Shown here in pieces: positions 44,250-53,959 of a DNA stretch of 64,000 nucleotides. The stretch spans positions 1-64,000 of the forward strand of contig NZ_VZII01000027.1 in the NCBI RefSeq assembly GCF_009391885.1, given 5' to 3'. The DNA is from Pseudomonas sp. MN1F. Lineage in GTDB: Bacteria > Pseudomonadota > Gammaproteobacteria > Pseudomonadales > Pseudomonadaceae. The position numbers were made by a program, and so were the translations under genes. The stretch's first letter is position 1; each line of letters opens with the position of its first letter. A model generated the notes under the pieces. The model was not told the origin of the DNA, did not search any database, and worked only from the letters and a program-made list of their open reading frames with translations.

Positions 44250-45491
44250 TCAGATCCAGGAATGCCGCGCAGGCAGGGTGCCGTTGAGGTGGTAAGCGCC
44301 AACCGCGTGGTACTTCCAGCGCACCGGGTCGTGCAGGGTGTGCACCCGGGCATTGCGCCAGTGCCGGTCGAGGTTGAACTCGGCCAGGCTGGCGCGGCTG
44401 CCAGCCAGCTCGAACAGCTTCTCGCTGGCCTGCAGCGAGATCTCGGTGGTCAGTACCTTGGCCTCGGCCACGGCAATCGATGCCCGCGCGGCGGCGGCAG
44501 CATCGATCGGCCCGGCATTGACCTCGTCGAGCACCCGCGCCGCCTTGCGCAGCAGCGCTTCGGCGGCATGCAGCTCAAGCTTCAGGCGGCCGATGTCGGC
44601 AATCACGTAAGGGTCATCGCTGGCGCGCTCGACCTTGGCCTCGATCCAGGGCCGGGACTTTTCGCGGACGAAGGTGATGGTGTCGTCGATGGCTGCCTCG
44701 GCGATGCCGGCATCGATGGCCGCCTGAATCAGCTGCGAGGCCGCACCCTGGATATTGGGGGTATCGCGCTGGCGCCAGTTGTCGATGACCAGTTCCGCAT
44801 CGACCGGTACCTGGTCGAGCAGCACGGTACCGCTGGCAGTGGTGCGCTGGCCGAAGCCGGACCAGTCGTCGACGATGCGCAGCCCCGGGCTGCCACGGCG
44901 GACGAAGGCCAGGCGCTGGCGGCCCTCGTCGTCCAGTGCCTTGACCGCCACCCAGTGGGCGAACAGCGCGCCGGTGGAATAGAACTTCTCACCGCTGATG
45001 CGATAGCCGTCAGCGCTGCGGGTGATCCTGGCCTTGAGCGTCAGGGTGTCCTTGGTGCCGCGCTCGGGGCCGGCGTTGCCGATGCGCCAGCCGTCCAGCA
45101 CGCTGCGGAAGATCAGCGCCTGCTGGGCCTCGGTGGCGGTCAGGCGCAGCAGTTGCAGCATGCCGAACTGGTTCTGCGGGATCTGCCCCAGGGCCGGGTC
45201 GGCGGCGCTGATCAGGCGGAACACTTCGGCGACGGTTGCGAACGAGACGTCCGGGCCGCCATGGGCCTTGGGCACAGTGATGCTGCCCAGGCCGCTGCGG
45301 GTGAACTGTTCGATTTCTGCCCAGGGCAGCTTGCGTTGCTGGTCGCGGCGGGCGGCCTGCTCGCGGGCGCTCTCGGCCAGCTCCCGGGCGGCTTGCAGGG
45401 CTTCGGCGTCGTTGCGCAGTATCTTGGCCGGCAGCAGCAGGGGCGAGCTGTCGAGATCGCTATGGAATGGGGTATTTGGCTGGGTGGTCAT
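44250..45491 (-). CDS. SfnB-family sulfur acquisition oxidoreductase, copy 2
   Basis: The 413-residue paralogue of the next gene is first of the operon. Shared blocks are EQFTRSGLGSITVPKAHGG, VDDWSGFGQRTTASGTV and the almost identical RHWRNARVHTLHDPVRWKYH near the end. Only two Met and no Cys were counted. The two copies have clearly diverged, so they may act on different substrates or form a mixed tetramer. An AT-rich block about 110 bases upstream is the likely sulfur-starvation promoter for the six genes from here to metI. Confidence 0.85.
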   Translation of the reverse strand: MTTQPNTPFHSDLDSSPLLLPAKILRNDAEALQAARELAESAREQAARRDQQRKLPWAEIEQFTRSGLGSITVPKAHGGPDVSFATVAEVFRLISAADPALGQIPQNQFGMLQLLRLTATEAQQALIFRSVLDGWRIGNAGPERGTKDTLTLKARITRSADGYRISGEKFYSTGALFAHWVAVKALDDEGRQRLAFVRRGSPGLRIVDDWSGFGQRTTASGTVLLDQVPVDAELVIDNWRQRDTPNIQGAASQLIQAAIDAGIAEAAIDDTITFVREKSRPWIEAKVERASDDPYVIADIGRLKLELHAAEALLRKAARVLDEVNAGPIDAAAAARASIAVAEAKVLTTEISLQASEKLFELAGSRASLAEFNLDRHWRNARVHTLHDPVRWKYHAVGAYHLNGTLPARHSWI

Positions 45492-45559
45492 CAGAACCGA
45501 ACCTCACAAAAGTGGATGCGTCGCTTCAGCTGATGGCGACAGACATTTGCTGGTCCGGT

Positions 45560-45625
45560 GGTCCGGTTTATATACCCTAAAGGCTTATTAAAAGTTTATG
45601 AACTAACTTTTTGGAATATGTATAG
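45560..45625 (-). promoter_or_regulatory. AT-rich promoter block of the sfnB-metI operon
   Basis: On the minus strand it contains TTCCAAAAAGTTAGTT (45601-45616), which differs in two of 16 positions from TTCTAAAAAGTTATTT ahead of tauA. It is a candidate CysB-type site. Confidence 0.5.
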
Positions 45626-45651
45626 AAGAGGGGGATTTGCTTGGATGTTCC

Positions 45652-45682
45652 GGCCCTTTCGCGGGTAAACCCGCGAAGAGCC
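45652..45682. repeat. P. putida-type REP element
   Basis: TTCGCGGGTAAACCCGCGAA is a perfect palindrome with four-base centre, flanked by GGCC and GAGCC: the common P. putida REP core. It lies just past the stop of tcyN and before the sfnB promoter block. Confidence 0.75.
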
Positions 45683-45691
45683 AGAGAGGGT

Positions 45692-46450
45692 TTACTCTGA
45701 AGCAGCAGTCCCGAGGAACTTGCGCAGGAACTGCCGGGTACGTTCTTCCTTGGGGTTGGCAAACAGCGCCTTGGCTTCACCCTGTTCCACGATCACACCC
45801 TTGTCGAAGAAGATCACCCGGTTCGCGACATCCCGGGCAAAGCTCATCTCGTGGGTCACGATGATCATGGTGCGCTTTTCCTCGGCCAGGCCGCGGATGG
45901 TCGCCAGTACCTCGCCGACCAGCTCCGGGTCGAGTGCCGAGGTAGGTTCGTCGAACAGGATCACTTCAGGTTCCATGGCCAGCGCGCGGGCAATCGCCAC
46001 GCGCTGCTGCTGGCCGCCGGAAAGGCGCCGTGGGTAGGCGTCTTCCTTGCCTGCCAGACCGACCTTGGCCATTAACCGCCGACCAAGCTCGATGGCCTGT
46101 TCACGAGGCGTCTTCTTGACGATCACCGGGCCTTCGATGACGTTCTCCAGCGCAGTGCGGTGGGGGAACAGGTTGAAGTTCTGGAACACGAAGCCAGCTT
46201 GCTGGCGCAGGCGGCGGATCGCACTTTGCTGGCCGCTGAGCGGGCGGTTGGCATCGATGCTGATGTCGCCGATCTGGATCTGCCCGGCATCCGGGGTTTC
46301 CAGCAGGTTGAGGCAACGCAGGAAGGTGGTCTTGCCCGAGCCGCTGGGGCCGATGATGGCCACCACTTCACCCGGTTGCACGGTCAGGTCGATACCGTTG
46401 AGTACGGTCTGGCCCTTGAACTGCTTGGTCAGGCCTTTGGCGACGATCAT
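45692..46450 (-). CDS. tcyN: Cystine-type ABC transporter ATP-binding protein
   Basis: The 252-residue ATPase has Walker [13 protein letters not shown], signature LSGGQQQRVAIARA, Walker B ILFDEPTSALDPE and the polar amino acid branch motifs GFVFQNFNLFPHRTALEN and IVTHEMSFARDVANRV. It powers the importer of the two preceding genes. The start lies one base after the permease stop. The cystine assignment is from similarity to the TcyJLN/FliY-YecSC set and the sulfur context; another polar amino acid is possible. Confidence 0.87.
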   Translation of the reverse strand: MIVAKGLTKQFKGQTVLNGIDLTVQPGEVVAIIGPSGSGKTTFLRCLNLLETPDAGQIQIGDISIDANRPLSGQQSAIRRLRQQAGFVFQNFNLFPHRTALENVIEGPVIVKKTPREQAIELGRRLMAKVGLAGKEDAYPRRLSGGQQQRVAIARALAMEPEVILFDEPTSALDPELVGEVLATIRGLAEEKRTMIIVTHEMSFARDVANRVIFFDKGVIVEQGEAKALFANPKEERTRQFLRKFLGTAASE

Positions 46451-46451
46451 C

Positions 46452-47120
46452 TCATTGCTCCTGGTCGTGCTGGTTGACCCGCGCTTCCATGCGGTTCTGG
46501 AAGTGCGCGAGGATGCTGCAGAGGATCCAGTAGACCACTGCTACGGCCAGGTACATGGTGAACACTTCGAAGGTGCGCGCGGTAATCAGCTGGGCCTGGC
46601 GGAACAGCTCGGGCACCTGGATGGTCGCGGCCAGCGCGGTGTCCTTGACCAGCGAGATGAAGCTGTTGCCCAGTGGTGGCAGCGCGGTGCGCAGCGCCTG
46701 GGGCAGGATCGCCCGGCGCATGGCCTGGGTGCGGGTCATGCCGATGCTGGCTGCGGCTTCCCACTGGCCACGGTCGATCGAGGAGATCGCCGCACGCAGG
46801 ATTTCGCAGATGTAGGCCGCCATGTTCAGTGACAGGCCGATCAGCGAGGCCGGGATCGGATCGAGCTCGATACCGATCTGCGGCATGCCGAAGTAGATCA
46901 CGAACAGCTGCACCAGCAGCGGCGTGCCGCGGAAGAACGACACATAGACCCGGGCCAGCCAGTTCAGCGGCAGGATCTTCGACAGCCGCATCAGCGCCAG
47001 GGCAAAGCCCAGCACCAGGCCAAAGAACATGCCGCCCACACTGAGCAGCACCGTATAACCCGCGCCCTTCAGCAGGAAGGGCGTGGAATCGGCAACGAGT
47101 TGCAGGCTTTCAGCGATCAT
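46452..47120 (-). CDS. tcyL: Cystine-type ABC transporter permease
   Basis: The 222-residue inner-membrane protein of the His/Glu/Gln/Arg/opine permease family has the typical YVSFFRGTPLLVQLFVIYFG and the coupling loop EAAASIGMTRTQAMRRAILP. About five membrane segments are visible. It overlaps the end of the binding-protein gene by four bases and precedes the ATPase by one base, so the three are one transcript. Confidence 0.88.
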   Translation of the reverse strand: MIAESLQLVADSTPFLLKGAGYTVLLSVGGMFFGLVLGFALALMRLSKILPLNWLARVYVSFFRGTPLLVQLFVIYFGMPQIGIELDPIPASLIGLSLNMAAYICEILRAAISSIDRGQWEAAASIGMTRTQAMRRAILPQALRTALPPLGNSFISLVKDTALAATIQVPELFRQAQLITARTFEVFTMYLAVAVVYWILCSILAHFQNRMEARVNQHDQEQ

Positions 47121-47911
47121 TTGGTGACGTCAGCACCGAAGTATTTCTCCGACAGCTTGGCCAGCGTGCCGTCGGCCTTGAGCTTGTCGATGGCCTTGTT
47201 GATCGCGGCCAGCAGCTCAGGCTCGCCCTTGCGCAGCGCCACGCCGCTTTCCAGGCGCGAGAAGGCATCGCCTGCCAGTTCGGTGTCCTTGGCCTTCTGG
47301 GCGTATTCCAGTGCGGCCAGGCGGTCGATCAGGATGGCGTCGATGCGGCCGTTGCGCAGGTCGGCGAACTTGCTCGGGTCGTCTTCATAGGTGCGCACGT
47401 CAGCCTTCGGCACGTCCTGCTTCACCCATTGCTCGTAGTTGGTGCCCAGGCCGACACCGACTTTCTTGCCGGCCAGGTCCTGCGCGGTCTTGATGTTCAG
47501 CTGCTCGGCCTTTTTCTTCAGGATCAGCGCCTGGATGCCGGAGATGGTGTACGGCTCGGAGAAGTCGTATTTCTTCTTGCGCTCTTCGGAGATGGTCACC
47601 TGGTTGACTACCACGTCCAGGCGCTTGGACTCCAGCGCGGCGAGGATGCCGTCCCATTTGGTCGGCTGGATCTTGGCCTTGACCCCCAGCTCCTTGGCCA
47701 GCAGCTCGGACAGCTCAACCTCGAAGCCGGTCAGTTTGCCGTTTTCATCCTGGAAGCTGAACGGCGGGTAGGTGCCCTCCAGGCCGACGTTGATCACGCC
47801 TTTTTCCTGGATGGTCTTCAGTTGCTCGCCGGCGAAGGCATGGCTGAGCAAGCCGGCACCCAGCAGGATGGCCAGGCTGGCGTTGAGAAGCGGTTTGGCA
47901 AATTTCGACAT
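47117..47911 (-). CDS. tcyJ: Cystine-type periplasmic binding protein (FliY/TcyJ)
   Basis: The 264-residue protein has a signal peptide (ASLAILLGAGLLSHAFA) and the amino acid binding fold: GVINVGLEGTYPPFSFQDEN, then KWDGILAALESKRLDVVVNQ and KKVGVGLGTNYEQW. The mature chain has no Met and no Cys as I read it, as expected of a cystine scavenger made under sulfur starvation. It is the first gene of the tcyJLN operon and is divergent from the serine acetyltransferase gene. Confidence 0.88.
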   Translation of the reverse strand: MSKFAKPLLNASLAILLGAGLLSHAFAGEQLKTIQEKGVINVGLEGTYPPFSFQDENGKLTGFEVELSELLAKELGVKAKIQPTKWDGILAALESKRLDVVVNQVTISEERKKKYDFSEPYTISGIQALILKKKAEQLNIKTAQDLAGKKVGVGLGTNYEQWVKQDVPKADVRTYEDDPSKFADLRNGRIDAILIDRLAALEYAQKAKDTELAGDAFSRLESGVALRKGEPELLAAINKAIDKLKADGTLAKLSEKYFGADVTK

Positions 47912-47967
47912 GGCAGGCCCCGCGCTTGTTGTGGAAGTGGTGGGTGGCGACTATAGAGTTGGCTTGA

Positions 47968-48005
47968 TAGGTCAGGAAATAATAAAAACTTATTTTCTTA
48001 TTCCT
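47968..48005 (-). promoter_or_regulatory. AT-rich promoter block of tcyJLN
   Basis: On the minus strand GGAATAAGAAAATAAG runs into TTTTTATTATTTCC, about 60 bases before the tcyJ start. Its make-up is like that of the other sulfur-gene blocks in this window. Confidence 0.4.
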
Positions 48006-48184
48006 GTTGTGATCTGTGCCAGGTTCTGGCTGCTTTGAGGGTAGGCCAGGATGCTGGCGCCGTCATCGCGGCTTATGCCCGACTTAGCGCAGGATGGAAT
48101 AAAGCGTTGTTTTTTCCAAGGGCCAGATTTGCCGTAGAGTGGATCGCATAACGACAGATTGGCCACCTTCGGCAGGAGAACACC

Positions 48185-49117
48185 GTGAGCGAACAACCTT
48201 CATCTGGGCACTGGCAACTGCACAGCATCGTCAGTGGCCTGCGCGGTGCCCGCGAGCAATGGCGCAGCCGCAATGGCCGCAGCAGTGGCGAGCAGGGCGG
48301 GCGCGAGCTGCCTTCGCGTGAGGCCATGCGGCAGATTCTCGAGCAGCTGTGCGGGGCGCTGTTCCCGATGCGCCTGGGCCCGGTCGACCTGCGTGAAGAG
48401 AGCGAGGACTTCTACGTCGGCCATACCCTCGACGCGGCACTGACGGCATTGCTGGTACAGGCGCGGCTGGAACTGCGTTACGCCGCCCGCCAGAGCAACA
48501 CGCAACTGGAGGGCATCGATGCCCAGGCCCTGCGCCTGATCCAGGACTTCGCGGCGGCCTTGCCGGGCCTGCGCGTGCTACTCGATACCGATGTGCTGGC
48601 GGCCTATCACGGCGACCCGGCGGCGCGCAGCGTTGACGAGGTATTGCTGTGCTATCCGGGGATCCTGGCGATCATCCATCATCGCCTGGCCCACCACCTT
48701 TATCAGGCGGGCTTGCCGCTGCTGGCGCGGATCAGTTCGGAACTCGCGCATTCGGCCACCGGTATCGACATTCACCCAGGCGCGCAGATCGGCCAGAGCT
48801 TCTTCATCGACCACGGTACCGGCGTAGTGATTGGCGAGACCGCGATCATCGGTGAGCGGGTGCGTATCTATCAGGCGGTAACCTTGGGCGCCAAGCGCTT
48901 CCCGAGCGATGAGTCAGGGACGCTGCACAAGGGGCTGCCACGTCACCCGATCGTCGAGGACGATGTGGTGATCTATGCCGGGGCGACGATCCTGGGGCGG
49001 ATTACCATCGGCAAGGGCTCGACCATTGGTGGCAATGTCTGGCTGACCCGCAGTGTGCCGGCCGAAAGCAACATCACCCAGGCCAACCTGCAGCTGGATT
49101 GCCAGGACAAGAACTGA
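48185..49117 (+). CDS. epsC: Serine O-acetyltransferase (EpsC type)
   Basis: The 310-residue enzyme has a helical N-terminal part (1-190) and a left-handed beta helix of hexapeptide repeats (about 195-300: GIDIHPGAQIGQSFFIDHGT, GVVIGETAIIGERVRI). It makes O-acetylserine from serine and acetyl-CoA, the carbon skeleton for cysteine. Its length and N-terminus fit the EpsC/SrpH branch rather than standard CysE. The start is GTG, supported by AGGAG seven bases upstream. Its place next to a cystine importer fits a role in sulfur limitation, where O-acetylserine or its isomer is also the co-inducer of CysB. Confidence 0.88.
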   Translation: MSEQPSSGHWQLHSIVSGLRGAREQWRSRNGRSSGEQGGRELPSREAMRQILEQLCGALFPMRLGPVDLREESEDFYVGHTLDAALTALLVQARLELRYAARQSNTQLEGIDAQALRLIQDFAAALPGLRVLLDTDVLAAYHGDPAARSVDEVLLCYPGILAIIHHRLAHHLYQAGLPLLARISSELAHSATGIDIHPGAQIGQSFFIDHGTGVVIGETAIIGERVRIYQAVTLGAKRFPSDESGTLHKGLPRHPIVEDDVVIYAGATILGRITIGKGSTIGGNVWLTRSVPAESNITQANLQLDCQDKN

Positions 49118-49175
49118 GTTGCAAGGGGCGCCAATCGGCGCCCCGGTTCGCTTTGAAAGCCGATCCATGTTTAAC

Positions 49176-49191
49176 TTGAACGCTTGTTCAA
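49176..49191. promoter_or_regulatory. BetI-like operator upstream of betT
   Basis: TTGAACGCTTGTTCAA has perfect six-base arms around four bases and looks like the known BetI boxes of choline genes. It lies about 100 bases before the BCCT gene, which would place that gene under choline-responsive BetI control. Confidence 0.65.
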
Positions 49192-49235
49192 TGAAAAACG
49201 CTGGTCCGCTGCCGGTGTTCAACAGGAGGATTCCT

Positions 49236-49292
49236 TTGCTGAACCCGTTCATTCCGAACCTCACGTCGATCGACGAGGTGCCTGTCTCATGA
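49236..49292 (+). CDS. Possible leader peptide of betT (18 codons, TTG start)
   Basis: An AGGAGG at 49224-49229 is the best ribosome-binding site of this region, but it is too far from the betT ATG. Six bases after it a TTG opens an 18-codon frame (LLNPFIPNLTSIDEVPVS) whose TGA overlaps the betT ATG (ATGA). That arrangement would couple translation of betT to a short leader. It may instead be chance. Confidence 0.35.
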   Translation: MLNPFIPNLTSIDEVPVS

Positions 49293-51292
49293 GTGCACCG
49301 TCCCCCTCCCTTGCCAATGGCAAGATCCGCATGAACCCGCCGGTGTTCTACTTCGCGGCAAGTTTCATTCTCCTCTTCGGCCTGGTGGTCATCGCCTTCC
49401 CTCAGGCTGCCGGCGAGTGGCTGCTGGCGGCACAGAACTGGGCGGCCAACACGGTCGGCTGGTACTACATGCTGGCCATGACCCTGTACCTGGTGTTCGT
49501 GGTGGTCACTGCCTTGTCTGGCTACGGCAAGATCAAGCTCGGTGCCGACCACGACGAACCCGAGTTCAGTTACCTGTCCTGGGCCGGCATGCTGTTCGCC
49601 GCCGGTATCAGCATCACGCTGTTCTTCTTCTGCGTGTCCGAACCGCTGACCCACATGCTCGCGCCCCCTCAGGGCGAAGGGGGCACGGCCGAGGCCGGGC
49701 GCCAGGCGATGGAGATCCTGTTCCTGCACTGGGGCCTGCATGGCTGGGGCGTGTTCGCCTTCGTCGGCATGGCGCTGGCCTACTTCGCCTACCGGCACAA
49801 CCTGCCGCTGGCCTTGCGTTCGGCGCTGTATCCGCTGATCGGCAAACGCATCAACGGCCCGATCGGCTATGCCGTGGACGGCTTCGGCATCATTGCCACG
49901 GTGTTCGGCCTGGGGGCCGACATGGGCTTTGGTGTGCTGCACCTGAACGCCGGCCTCGACTACCTGTTCGGCATCAGCCATAGCCAGTGGGTGCAGGTGA
50001 TCCTCATCGCGCTGATGATGGGCGCGGCGGTGGCGGTAGCCGTGGCGGGGGTGGAAAAGGGCGTGCGGGTGATGAGCGACATCAACCTGTTCCTGGCCTG
50101 TGCACTGCTGCTGTTCGTGCTGTTCGCCGGGCCTACCCAGCACCTGTTCAATACCCTGATCCAGAACCTTGGCGATTACCTCGGCGCCTTGCCGCGCAAG
50201 AGCTTCGACGTGTACGCCTATGGCGAGCAGCGTGACTGGCTGGGTGGCTGGACGGTGTTCTACTGGGCCTGGTGGATTGCCTGGGCGCCGTTCGTGGGTT
50301 TGTTTATTGCGCGTATCTCGCGTGGCCGCACCATCCGTGAATTCGTCTTCGGAGTGCTGCTGATTCCGCTGGGCTTCACCCTGGCGTGGATGTCGATCTT
50401 CGGCAACAGCGCGCTGGACCAGGTGATCAACCACGGCATGACCGCGCTCGGCCAGTCGGCGTTGGACAACCCGTCGATGAGCCTGTACCTGCTGCTGGAA
50501 ACCTACCCGTGGAGCAAGACGGTGATCGCCGTGACGGTGTTCATCAGCTTCGTGTTCTTCGTCACCTCGGCCGACTCTGGCACCGTGGTGCTGTCGACCC
50601 TGTCCGCCAAGGGCGGCGGTGCCGACGAAGACGGGCCGAACTGGCTGCGCATCTTCTGGGGGGCGATGACGGCGCTGATCACCAGCGGCCTGCTGTTCGC
50701 AGGCAGCATCGACTCGCTGAAGTCGGCGGTGGTGCTGACCTCGCTGCCGTTCTCGCTGATCCTGCTGTGCATGATGTGGGGGCTGCACAAGGCCTTCTAC
50801 CTGGAGAGCCAGCGGCAGATCGCGCAGATGCACTCGCTGGCCCCCTTCGCCCAGTCACGCCGTGGCCGTGGTGGCTGGCGCCAACGCTTGAGCCAGGCCG
50901 TGCACTTCCCCTCGCGCGATGAGGTGTACCGCTTCATGGACGACGTAGTGCGCCCGGCGATTGCCGATGTGCGTGAAGTGTTCGAGCAGAAGGGCCTGGT
51001 GCTGGTGACCCAGGACGACCCGAGCCATGACAACGTCAGCCTGAAGGTGGGCCATGGCGAGGAGCAGCCGTTCATCTACCAGGTGCAGATGCGTGGCTAC
51101 TTCACGCCGTCGTTCGCCCTGGGTGGGTTGGGTACGCAGGAGTTGAAGAACCGCCGTTACTACCGCGCCGAGGTGCACCTGAGCGAAGGCAGCCAGAACT
51201 ACGACCTGGTGGGCTACAGCAAGGAGCAGATCATCAACGACATCCTTGACCAGTACGAGCGGCACATGCAGTTCCTGCATCTGGTCCGTTAG
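49289..51292 (+). CDS. betT: BCCT-family choline/betaine transporter
   Basis: The 667-residue inner-membrane protein has 12 predicted membrane segments and the tryptophan-rich BCCT signature WTVFYWAWWIAWAPFVGLFI followed by ARISRGRT. The C-terminal 150 residues form a long cytoplasmic tail, as in the osmotically controlled BetT class. BetT transporters take up choline with protons or sodium. A BetI-like operator upstream supports choline as substrate. It lies among sulfur genes but does not belong to them in function, unless it also carries taurine-like compounds, for which I see no evidence. Confidence 0.88.
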   Translation: MSAPSPSLANGKIRMNPPVFYFAASFILLFGLVVIAFPQAAGEWLLAAQNWAANTVGWYYMLAMTLYLVFVVVTALSGYGKIKLGADHDEPEFSYLSWAGMLFAAGISITLFFFCVSEPLTHMLAPPQGEGGTAEAGRQAMEILFLHWGLHGWGVFAFVGMALAYFAYRHNLPLALRSALYPLIGKRINGPIGYAVDGFGIIATVFGLGADMGFGVLHLNAGLDYLFGISHSQWVQVILIALMMGAAVAVAVAGVEKGVRVMSDINLFLACALLLFVLFAGPTQHLFNTLIQNLGDYLGALPRKSFDVYAYGEQRDWLGGWTVFYWAWWIAWAPFVGLFIARISRGRTIREFVFGVLLIPLGFTLAWMSIFGNSALDQVINHGMTALGQSALDNPSMSLYLLLETYPWSKTVIAVTVFISFVFFVTSADSGTVVLSTLSAKGGGADEDGPNWLRIFWGAMTALITSGLLFAGSIDSLKSAVVLTSLPFSLILLCMMWGLHKAFYLESQRQIAQMHSLAPFAQSRRGRGGWRQRLSQAVHFPSRDEVYRFMDDVVRPAIADVREVFEQKGLVLVTQDDPSHDNVSLKVGHGEEQPFIYQVQMRGYFTPSFALGGLGTQELKNRRYYRAEVHLSEGSQNYDLVGYSKEQIINDILDQYERHMQFLHLVR

Positions 51293-51299
51293 ATCGCCG

Positions 51300-51316
51300 G
51301 GGCCGCTTTGCGGCCC
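51300..51316 (+). terminator. Hairpin after betT
   Basis: GGGCCGC-TTT-GCGGCCC is a perfect stem eight bases after the betT stop. It has no T run and leads straight into the inverted REP pair. Confidence 0.55.
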
Positions 51317-51400
51317 AATCGCCGGCAAGCCAGCTCCCACAGGTACTGCACAAACCTTGAGTCCTGTGCTGTACCTGTGGGAGCTGGCTTGCCGGCGATT
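51317..51400. repeat. Inverted REP pair (REPIN) with perfect 30-base arms
   Basis: The 30 bases at 51317-51346 (AATCGCCGGCAAGCCAGCTC and onward) return exactly inverted at 51371-51400, with a 24-base spacer. The core GTGGGAGCTGGCTTGCCGGC is the second common REP class of P. putida. The perfect arms suggest recent mobility. Confidence 0.88.
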
Positions 51401-51417
51401 GGAGGCCGAAGGCCTCC
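51401..51417 (-). terminator. Hairpin after tauD
   Basis: GGAGGCC-GAA-GGCCTCC is a perfect stem 10 bases past the tauD stop on the minus strand. Confidence 0.5.
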
Positions 51418-51427
51418 CCAGGGCCCA

Positions 51428-53146
<1,719 letters not shown>

Positions 53147-53150
<4 letters not shown>

Positions 53151-53935
53151 GCGCGCTCCTGCAGGCTTTGGCGTTGGGAGAACACGCGGGCCAGGACATG
53201 CTCGCGGGTTTCGATGAAGCGTGGGTCAGACTTGATCGCCCGGGCCGATTCGCCAGCTGCGTAACGCTGACCGAAGTCCAGCTGCAGGCGCTCGACCACG
53301 CGGCCGGGGTTAGGCGCCAGCAGCACCAGCTCGCTGGCGAGGAACACCGCTTCTTCGATGTCATGGGTGATCAGGAACACCGGTTTGGCGGTGCGCTGCC
53401 AGACTTGCAGCAGCAGCTCTTGCATCTGTTCGCGGGTGAAGGCGTCGAGGGCGCCAAACGGTTCGTCCATCAGCAGCACCCGTGGGTTGGCAGCCAGTGC
53501 CCGGGCCAGGCCCACGCGCTGTTTCTGGCCGCCTGACAGTTGCCAGATGCGCCGCTCGCCGAAGCCGTCGAGGTCGACCAGGGCCAGCATCTCGCGGGCC
53601 TTGGCTTCACGCTGGGCGCGAGGCACACCGGCCAGTTCGAGGCCGAAGGCGACGTTGCCCAGCACGTTCTGCCATGGCAGCAGGGCATCATCCTGGAACA
53701 CCACGCCACGCTCGGCACCGGGGCCTTGCACCGGCACGCCGTCGAGGGTGATGCGCCCACTGCTCGGGGCGACGAAGCCGGCTATCAGGTTCAGCAGCGA
53801 GGTCTTGCCACTGCCGGATGGCCCCAGGGCCACCAGCAGCTGGCGTGGCCCCAGGCTCAGGTTGATGTCGGCCAGCACCGGGGCGGTGGCGCCGGGGTAC
53901 TGTGCGCTGATGCGCTCCAGTTCGAGCAAGGCCAT
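53147..53935 (-). CDS. tauB: Taurine ABC transporter ATP-binding protein
   Basis: The 262-residue ATPase has Walker [13 protein letters not shown], signature [14 protein letters not shown], Walker [13 protein letters not shown] and [16 protein letters not shown]. It powers taurine import. The gene lies 24 bases after tauA and overlaps tauC, in the normal tauABCD order. Confidence 0.93.
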
Positions 53936-53959
53936 GGCAGGCTCCGTGCGGTTGCAGTC

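Noticed and set aside
48914..50833. 639-codon open frame on the minus strand opposite epsC and betT
   Set aside because: His- and Gln-rich low-complexity product, crossing a gene border; the plus-strand genes are secure.
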